Below are positions 56,884 through 64,000 of a DNA stretch of 64,000 nucleotides, piece by piece. Each line of letters starts with the position of its first letter. The stretch's first letter is position 1. Under the pieces are notes generated by a model. It was given only the letters and a program-made list of their open reading frames with translations. It searched no databases and was not told the DNA's origin. Made by a program: the position numbers and the translations under genes. Origin of the DNA: Guadua angustifolia (lineage: Eukaryota; Streptophyta; Magnoliopsida; Poales; Poaceae); contig CM070515.1 in assembly GCA_036346375.1 (NCBI GenBank), positions 7,090,423 through 7,154,422 of the forward strand. Reading direction: 5' to 3'.

Positions 56884-58125
56884 CACTACTACATAAGGGG
56901 TTATATTAGACACGTTATCACAGACGGTTTTATCAATAAATCGTCTGTGATGAAAGCGAAAAGTTCACAGTCGGTTTATGGATAAAACCGTCTGTGATGA
57001 GGGAAATATCACAGACAGTTTTATCAACAAACCGATTGTGAATTTGTGATGACAGGTATAACTTCACAGATAGTTTGTGGATAAAACAGTCTATGATATT
57101 TCCTTCATCACAGACGATTTTATCCAAAAAACATTTTTGATGATTAATTTTGTCAGTGAATAATTGAAAACAAACACACAAAACATACCTTATAAAAGAC
57201 TACTGAATTAATATAAGCAAGATTGTTGTGTGTGTATATATATATATATATATATAAGAACAAGCTTCTTACTGGATACAAAAGTTTAACTGGCTTGTTG
57301 CTAGGTATAAAAGTTTAACTACAAAAGACTAGGAAGACTACTTAATCGATCACTCGTCGTCGCCGGAGTCGTCGCTGCGACCGTCTGGGTCCTCGCTCAA
57401 GCCGACTCTGTCTGGGTCATCCTCCAGCTCCCAGCCGTCATGATAACCCTCCGACGAGTCATAGCTATTGTCGTCGTCGTCGTCGTTGTTGGAGGAGGCC
57501 GGCGGCGAACGCTTCTGCCTGACGACTACGCTTGAGGCGTAGGCGGCCGGAGGAGTGCTGCCCGACGCGGCTGGAGGTGGACGCGGCAAGTAATGGGCGA
57601 CTGGTGGATTCATGGATATGGCGTTAGCGTGGCGCTGCAGCCATTACCGCAGGGGTCTCGGAGGTGGCGGAGTTGGAGGGTTTGTCAGAGGCGGAAGGTT
57701 TGTCGGAGACGAAGGCGGTGGTAATGGCGGAGCCTTCGTCAGAGGCCAGGGGGCGGAGCCAACAGAGGAGGAGTCGGAGGGGCTCTTTTGGTTGCTTATG
57801 GCGGTGTCGGAGGTGTTTTTTTTGTTGTTGATCGATTGAGTGTAGAGGCGGTCGATCAGCCTCTCTCTTCTTATAGCCGCGAAAATGCAATTAACGATTT
57901 GCATTGGGAAAACGAAACATCGTCTGAAACACGGTATTCCAAGTGGAATTTGAAAAAATGGTTTTAATTCTCTTGAAAGACAAAACAATCAACTCGAAAC
58001 AATGCACGCATTTGTATTGGGAAGATGAAGGAAAACATCACGGACGGTTTATGGATAAAACTGTCTGTAATAATCTAATCGGTATGTGATGATCACGGAC
58101 CGGATAAAACATAACTTGAAGTGCC
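56884..58125. mobile_element. Small CACTA-like element with subterminal ACAGACGGTTT repeats
   Basis: CACTACTACATAAGGGG at 56884 is followed by seven or more variants of TCACAGACGGTTTTATC in both orientations (56920-57135). The same motif recurs inverted at 58030-58100. A 3' TAGTG end with a matching triplet was not found; the boundary near 58118 (TTGAAGTG) is a guess. Inside lies an (AT)n tract (57232-57256) and a GC-rich coding-like island (57345-57900). Confidence 0.5.
57350..57613 (-). other. Acidic/proline-rich ORF inside the CACTA-like element
   Basis: 88 residues on the minus strand: a Pro/Ala-rich N-terminus, a KRSPPASSNNDDDDDNS tract and an Asp/Ser-rich tail (DDSGDDE). Such low-complexity ORFs occur in CACTA internal genes. 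No domain recognised and the reading frame may be compositional. Confidence 0.3.
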
Positions 58126-58660
58126 ATCGGTTTCCGCAGAAATCTAAAGTTCGGAGGTTGGAGGCTCAGTGAACCCAACAAACTTGGCCCGAGCACGAAT
58201 CACATGGTGTGAGCTATCTACTGCTCAAAATTTGACTTTTATTTAATAAATAATGTGATGATTTTTACCAAATCAAGCATGTGGGGCCTTTTGGGTGATA
58301 TTGGTGTTTGTGCCGCAAAATGCCCAGCCCTTTCTGCCTTGTGGACGAACTCTGTTGGTCCGAAAGCCATCAGGCCCAATACTGCAGGCGCTATCTCCGG
58401 CCCAAGTACGCCGATCGTACTCTATTAGACGTGACAATTATACCTATTTACCCGAATATCATTGGATAAACAAACACTCTAATACAGATAGATTTGTTCT
58501 TATTGTAATGCCTACAGGCATGTTCGTGGGCACAAAAGTGTCGTCCACTGGGCATGTAATGCCTATCTCGCACGTTTGCTCGTGAAAAACAATACATGTG
58601 TGCCAATATACAGTATAAGCTACTGGTTGTAAACTCAAAAAAAAAAAACTTGCCATGTGG
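58126..58660. other. Intergenic
   Basis: No gene recognised. Confidence 0.3.
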
Positions 58661-58953
58661 CTAGTTGGGCCGGGCAGGCCCGGGCTCTAGGGCTTTTCTC
58701 ACACAACACAACACACACACACGGAGGGAGGGAGCACAGAGCACAACAAGCAGCCGCCGCCGGCCGCCACATTCATGTAGACACTGCAGACAGAGGGAGG
58801 CTGAGCCATCGCCGGAGCAGCCATTAGCCATCCCCTCCGCCGCGTCGCTGTCTCGTGCTCTCGCTGGAGCCGCCGCCGCTCTCCCAGGCTGCCCCGGCTC
58901 CCCACCCGAGGGATCCGCCGCCGCCTTCTAGATCTAGGCCTTCTCCTCTGGCA
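58661..58953 (+). other. Orphan first-exon or 5' leader-like GC-rich segment
   Basis: GGGCCGGGCAGGCCCGGGCT, a CA repeat, then GC-rich sequence (CCGCCGCCGGCCGCC, CTCGCTGGAGCCGCCGCCGC) ending CTCTGGCAG|GTTGGCTC, a classic plant 5' UTR exon followed by a donor. No downstream coding exon was found before the peroxidase on the other strand. It could be a gene remnant, an ncRNA first exon or a captured fragment. Confidence 0.35.
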
Positions 58954-60330
58954 GGTTGGCTCAATAGACTACAACCTCCATTTCTCCTCCTCCACCGATC
59001 AAGATTCTTGCTACTGGATACCCAATCCTGTTTGGTTCTTGGATGATTCTTGGAGTGTTTTCTGTTCTTGGATTTTTTTTTATGTCTGTACTGGCAACTG
59101 GAGTTCTGAAACTTCAATTGCATATTTTTAAATTTTCGTCCATTGTGAGGGTGTGATATGTCCCCGATTGTCATCCCTGGCCCTGGACACAGCGCGGATG
59201 AGCCCCGCACCGCACACACGAGTGACTATCAAGATTTTTTCTTCGAAGGTGGGGACACTAGGAGCGATTCGTCAGCTATACAAACAACATAACATGCTCT
59301 TGTTCTTAACTTCTTACGCGTGCAGTTGCCTTTTTTTTTTTGAGGAACAGTAACATACGAAAAATGGAATGGGTGCTTAACGTAATATGTTTTTCTTAGA
59401 AAGACCATAGAAAGGAAAAACAGTGCTCCCATTGCTCTGCGAAGGGCTACGAAAATAAATAAATACAAAAATTTAACAGAGTTGCTATATGTCTGTCAAA
59501 TGGTTTTCTTTGTTGCAAATCATTCGAATTGCTCAACTTGCAACATGCTTCGAGGTTCGTGCTCCAACCGACCCGACGAGGTCGTCTTCTCTCGAGATGG
59601 CGGCGGGCGGCGAGTTAGGCTGGTGTTTGTCAGATTAGGTCTCGAGTTCACCGAGTTAGGGTTTGGGATTCACCAGAGCTAGGATTTAGAGAGCCGTAGA
59701 GACGATGGAGGACCGGTGGTGGGTGGTGGCGCCGTCTACAGGTTGAAGGAGGACGGTGGGCATGGAAGTGGTAGGGGCGACTAGAATTGATCGACTAGCA
59801 TTAGGAGGTAGCTGGGACGACAAGAATCGATGAGCATTAGGAGGCAATAGGTAGCGATGGCGGTTCGGTGTTGGTTGCCGCCAGGGATTGGAAAAAAGGT
59901 CATGGTGGGGGATGGAGGTCGGCGGTGGCAGCCGTGAGATAGTGGCGGCTATGATGGAGCTCCGGTGGGTCTCTGCAGCACCGGTGAGACATCACGCTAG
60001 CGAGATCGCAAGTAGGAGTAGAGGTGGTGGCAGCCATGCCTGCATCGAGAGAGGAATAGGATGGATAGCGGTCGAAGAAAGGGAAGGGAGATTTTAGGTC
60101 TCCATGGTAGCAAATCCCTATAGACAATCCCAAAATTTAAGTGAATCATCCAACCAAAATATTACAGCGACCGACACATCGAGTAAATTAATAGTACAAA
60201 TATTGTAACATATTGTCAATAGAATGTAAAGAATTGGTACTAGCCTAGGTGCGTGCAATGAAACTATGCCATTAACAAAAAAAGGGCATGCACCGCTGCG
60301 AAGTACGTAGGCACGTACGAACTAGCCGTG
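58954..60330. other. Intergenic with GC-rich gene-like debris
   Basis: 59560-60090 is rich in GGTGG, GGCGGC and GAGTTAGGGTTT motifs and gives several ORFs of skewed composition. No domain recognised. Confidence 0.3.
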
Positions 60331-60338
60331 CGCTCACC

Positions 60339-61518
60339 TTAGTTGTTTGTGGCGTTGCAGAACCTCCTGATCTCTCCCTGCGTCCCCGTGAGCACCTGGA
60401 TGCCGCCCATCTTGATCAGCGAGGCCGCGAACCGCGCCATCCACGCCGTCGGGTCCGCGGCGTTGCTCGCTACCTTTGCCGCCGTGTCGTTGCGGGTGAG
60501 CAGCGCCGCGTCCGACGTGAATAGCACCCGCCCGGCAAGGGCGTTCTTGTAGTACTGGTTGCTCAGCGTCATGGGCGCCACCATACTATTGTTCACCGTG
60601 GGGTCCGGCCCACCGCTCGATGGCGCAGGGCATGTCTTCTTCAGGTCCGTCGCGTAGCTGGCGTTCATCGTCGGGTCCACCGTGGGGTACAACCGGTTGT
60701 TGAAACCGGAGCAGTGTGCCATGCCGATGGAGTGCGCGGCGGACAGCGCCACGAGGTCGTCGATGTTGAGGTTCTTGGCGGCGAAGTTGTCGATGAGCTC
60801 CTGGGCGTCGAAGAACGGGGACGGCATGTTCGAGAAGACAGCGAAGGCTGAGGACACATTGCCACCGCGCCGGCCGGAGGGAACGGGGAATCCGAAGCCG
60901 CCGGATTTGGCTACCGAGTCACGGGCGGCGAATGCGAGGATGTCGGCGCAGGAGACCTTCCCAGGGCACACGGCCTCGACGGCTGCCTTGATGTTGTCGA
61001 CATCGACATACCCACGTAGCGGGATCGCTGACTTCTCTGGCGAAGTGTTGGCCTTCGAGGGTCCCAGGAGGATGGAACCATCGCAACCCTATTTGAACAG
61101 CCAAACAGAATACGGTTTACATTTCATCATCAATCCATAGCGCTTTGTTAGCTAAATGCGGAAAATTAACTCAAGAAAAGACAAAATAAATATTGCAATT
61201 TAGAAATTTCTACGATGTAGTAGGAGGAAATGATAATAAAATCATCAGCAAGCAATGATTAGCTAACCATAGTTGAAAAGATTAGTCGTTAGTCTCATTA
61301 CATACACTGACAAAACAATCGTGGAAGTGCAAGCGAATGAAGGCCGCAGCCTTGCTAGGGTCAGCATCGATCGCGGAATAGACTAAATTCCTGATCGTCT
61401 CCTCGGCATTCGGGCATGACGAGCTATAGTAATTGTACTGCAAACCTGCAGATGACAAGGTGATGAGTGTTGCCTGGAAGGCCACCATGAAAAGCTGCAG
61501 ACATGTCAGCTTCATCAT
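60339..61518 (-). CDS. Class III secretory peroxidase
   Basis: Secreted haem peroxidase (H2O2-dependent oxidation of phenolics, cell wall and defence). Two coding exons, 61518-61306 and 61088-60339, give 320 aa, standard for the family. The signal peptide spans roughly the first 24 residues (MMKLTCLQLFMVAFQATLIT). Catalytic and structural residues: YYSSSCPNAEETIR, distal AAFIRLHFHDCFVS, GCDGSILLGPSKANTSPEKS, CPGKVSCADILAFAARDS, proximal LVALSAAHSIGMAHCSGF (SAAHS instead of the commoner SGAHT), KKTCPAP, YYKNALAGRVLFTSDAALL and GEIRRFCNATNN at the end. Eight cysteines are conserved. The donor GTCAGT|GTATGT and acceptor AATAG|GGTTGC are in phase. It is paralogous to the peroxidase at 52.6 kb, same strand, 7 kb away, but well diverged. 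The minus strand has TATAAATA at 61651-61658. Confidence 0.93.
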
Positions 61519-61650
61519 CCTACTTATCTTTCCTCAGGCTCTAAACTTCTAATTGGAAGAAAAAGGAACAACAATACACAAGGAAACAGATGTCTGAAAG
61601 AAGTTCGTCGAAAGAATTAACGTTTGATATGTGATGAGAAAGGCATTCGA

Positions 61651-61658
61651 TATTTATA
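61651..61658 (-). promoter_or_regulatory. TATA box of the peroxidase
   Basis: Minus-strand TATAAATA about 135 bp upstream of the ATG at 61518, a usual spacing for a short 5' UTR. Confidence 0.6.
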
Positions 61659-61899
61659 GACGTAGACGGATGTACATGTACAATGATTAATTGGTTTGAA
61701 TAAGTAGATTAAATAAGAGATTTGAGGAATATTTGGAGAGCAATAGTAAGAATATTGCCAGTTCATGTTGTCGAAGAACATGGAGAGCAACACAGCTATT
61801 GTATCAAGTGTACAGGGGCGTTGACATCAATTGCCTGTTGTGGTGCCGATGAATCTGTAAACTTGGCTGGAGCTATATATAAATACTAGCCAGACTACG

Positions 61900-62520
61900 C
61901 GCTATGCTGCGTCATGCGAAATTTGAAAAATTCGGTCGTGCGACACTCCGCTTGCGTGAAATTCGATCCGATGGATATTTCTGGAAATCGGTTTTCTTGT
62001 TTTTTTTAAAAAATAGGTTGTTTTTTACGTAATTTTGGTTTTCTTGACTTTTTTTTTTAAAATGGGTAGCTAGAACCCGTTGCCGAATCGGCGGATTGCT
62101 GTAATCCATCGGCAAACCTGTGCTTTTTCTGGAAGAACAAACGTATTTTCTTTTTTTTTGAGTAATTTTGGTTTTCTTGTTTTTTTAAAAAAAAGGGTCA
62201 CCAAAACATGTCGGTGAATCTGTGAACTGCTATAAACCATCGGCGAATCTGTGGTTTTTTGAGAAAACCACGGAGGAACCTAAACATAATTCTATTTTTC
62301 ATCGGGTCCAATATGATAAAAACCGATTCCTCATGACCTAAACATATTTTTGTTTTTTCTCGGGTCAATTATGCTAAAAACCGTCGGGAGGACCTAAGCA
62401 TAAACCACGGAGGGACCTAAATATAATTTTATTTTATTTGGGTCCTTTCTGTTAAAAATCAACCGAGGACCTAAACATAATTTTAGATTCTCGGAGGGCC
62501 TTCTCGTGAATCGGCTGACA
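61900..62520. repeat. Degenerate AT-rich repeat array
   Basis: Two repeat types. One is a roughly 140-bp unit with AATTTTGGTTTTCTTG, an A/T run and CCATCGGCGAATCTGTGG (about 61980-62260). The other is a roughly 70-bp unit around GACCTAAACATAATTTT with CGGGTC (62270-62500). No coding capacity seen. Confidence 0.6.
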
Positions 62521-64000
62521 TGGTGCTGCTATCCGCGCTAGAATTCTCCCGCTATAATAGTAGTGTATATCGGCCAGAATTTTAATTGCAGTATTTGACC
62601 CCGATGACGTCCATTGTGGCATTAACAACATCATATCTGTTTCTTTTTCTTTTCTTATATATATAACACAAATGCATGATATTATATCATATTTGAAGTT
62701 TGCCAATTGTTACACGTACTCATGTACTACCTCTCCTGGATGCAGTCCAATATAGCTGTAGTCGTAGTCTCCTAGAACACATGGTGACAATCTTTTAAAA
62801 CTTCGATCACTAATGTGCATAAAATTGTTTACATTTGTCACTTGGAAACTATACTTCTCTGGTAAAAAAAAGTGTCATCCTAGTATCCGTGCAATCAAAC
62901 TATCTTAACTTTGAACAACAATATCTTCACGAATATTCATCTTGAAAACTATTTTAATAATATCATAATTTTATTTGGTTCTGCACATCTAACACAATTA
63001 ATAGAAATTGTTAGTCAAAGTTACATTTTAGAGATTGTGTCAACATATCCAAAATGACACTTAATTGTACTAGTAGTATTATTAGATTTATCATAAAAGT
63101 ACTTCCGTACTATTACATTTTTGAATCAATTTTGTTATCATATAATTAGAAAAAAAAGTAATTATGAAATGTATGTATTAGGGACCATCATGTTGATGTC
63201 ACAAATAAAGAGACAGGAGGGAATACTCATTATAGATTGCTGTTAAAATTAATAATATCACATTGGGGCTGGGAGCACATGGTAATTTTAGACAAACAGA
63301 ACCGAACCCTACAATCTGCGGATATTCGACTTTCAACCCTAGCTAGTCGTGCCTCACCGTTACTTGGACTGCAACTTGGTCGTTGCTGCTGATATCCAGT
63401 GAAACCTATTTCCGAAAGAGAAATTAGTGGAGTCAATCTCGTTGAATAACCAGTACGTGTCGCCCAATATATAGCCGATCAACGCAAGTAGTAAGTGAGA
63501 ATACCACAAGCAATTAGCAACTAGAAAAGTAAATTAACAACGTACAAAGATATAAAAAAGCAATTTGACGATCTTTTTTATTGATATGACTTGATGTACA
63601 AAACAGACATTATTATCTCGTGTATTTATAGTCAACAAGGTTAAAAAAATACTTTATATACGTGTATATGTCTCTTCTCCAGGTCATAGGCGAAAACACA
63701 GACCCCACATGGGCTGCCGCCCGCCGGTTAAGACAAACAAATCATTCATCTTTATTTTTCCGCTTAAAAAACCGTATTTTTTTATTCACGGTTGTGTTCT
63801 CCGTTTTTCCCGGGAAAAAAGTTTTCGTCACCAAAGATACGTGTGCAGCTCTATCTCTAGACTTTTTCCCCAACTCGATTTTCCATCTTGATCTCTGATA
63901 TTTTTTAAAACATGTATTATTACTCGGTGGACGCGTAAAGTATTAGGCTTGACAAAAGAAGATTGTTATCTCTAATAATTTTTCGCCCTTTTTCCTCTAG
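62521..64000. other. AT-rich intergenic end of window
   Basis: No gene recognised. 62850-63110 contains Stowaway-like strings (GTGCAATCAAACTATCTTAA, GTTAGTCAAAGTTAC). ORFs at 63662-63898 are short and unrecognised. Confidence 0.35.

Overview
This is a grass nuclear genome segment, most likely Oryza or a very close relative. The order SPL1-type SBP gene (+), S-adenosylmethionine synthetase (-), TIP2/bHLH142-type bHLH (-), two class III peroxidases (-) is the order I recall for rice chromosome 1 around Os01g0292900-Os01g0294700; this is memory, not a search. GT-AG introns, TATA-type plant promoters and dense Tourist, Mutator-like, hAT and CACTA elements fit. No bacterial or viral gene, tRNA, rRNA or CRISPR array was recognised.

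Layout. 0.1-2.3 kb: a decayed NEAP-like (nuclear-envelope-associated coiled-coil) gene. 3.2-10.7 kb: a Pti1-like kinase pseudogene split by a 6.78-kb CACTA transposon with a perfect 3-bp target duplication, carrying a tandemly duplicated GC-rich block and an LRR fragment. 12.6-14.4 kb: MULE transposase debris and a GRF-zinc-finger-like ORF. 15.06-15.5 kb: a Tourist-like MITE in the SPL promoter. 16.2-21.9 kb: an 11-exon SPL gene, 850 aa, with a hairpin MITE in intron 1. 23.0-25.55 kb: SAM synthetase with a single uninterrupted coding exon and a 5' UTR intron. 26-31 kb: hAT-type elements and nested insertions. 31.87-33.5 kb: a three-coding-exon bHLH gene. 35.0-38.2 kb: a 5'-truncated LINE with a 19-bp target duplication and a hAT MITE. 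38.67-44.7 kb: tandem duplication of a defective PORR-domain gene with its upstream flank, including a probable solo LTR; both copies are broken. 45.4-52.1 kb: a probable solo LTR, a second hairpin MITE, a LINE fragment and a large fold-back element. 52.55-53.67 kb: a peroxidase with one frameshift. 56.9-58.1 kb: a small CACTA-like element. 60.34-61.52 kb: an intact peroxidase. 61.5-64 kb: AT-rich repeats.

The intact genes are unrelated neighbours, not an operon-like unit: a transcription factor of the long SPL class, a housekeeping methyl-donor enzyme, a tapetum/anther bHLH and a secreted peroxidase. The most unusual content is structural: datable nested insertions, sequential decay of the PORR duplicates and gene fragments inside a CACTA element. 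I did not find convincing evidence of a wholly new molecular system.
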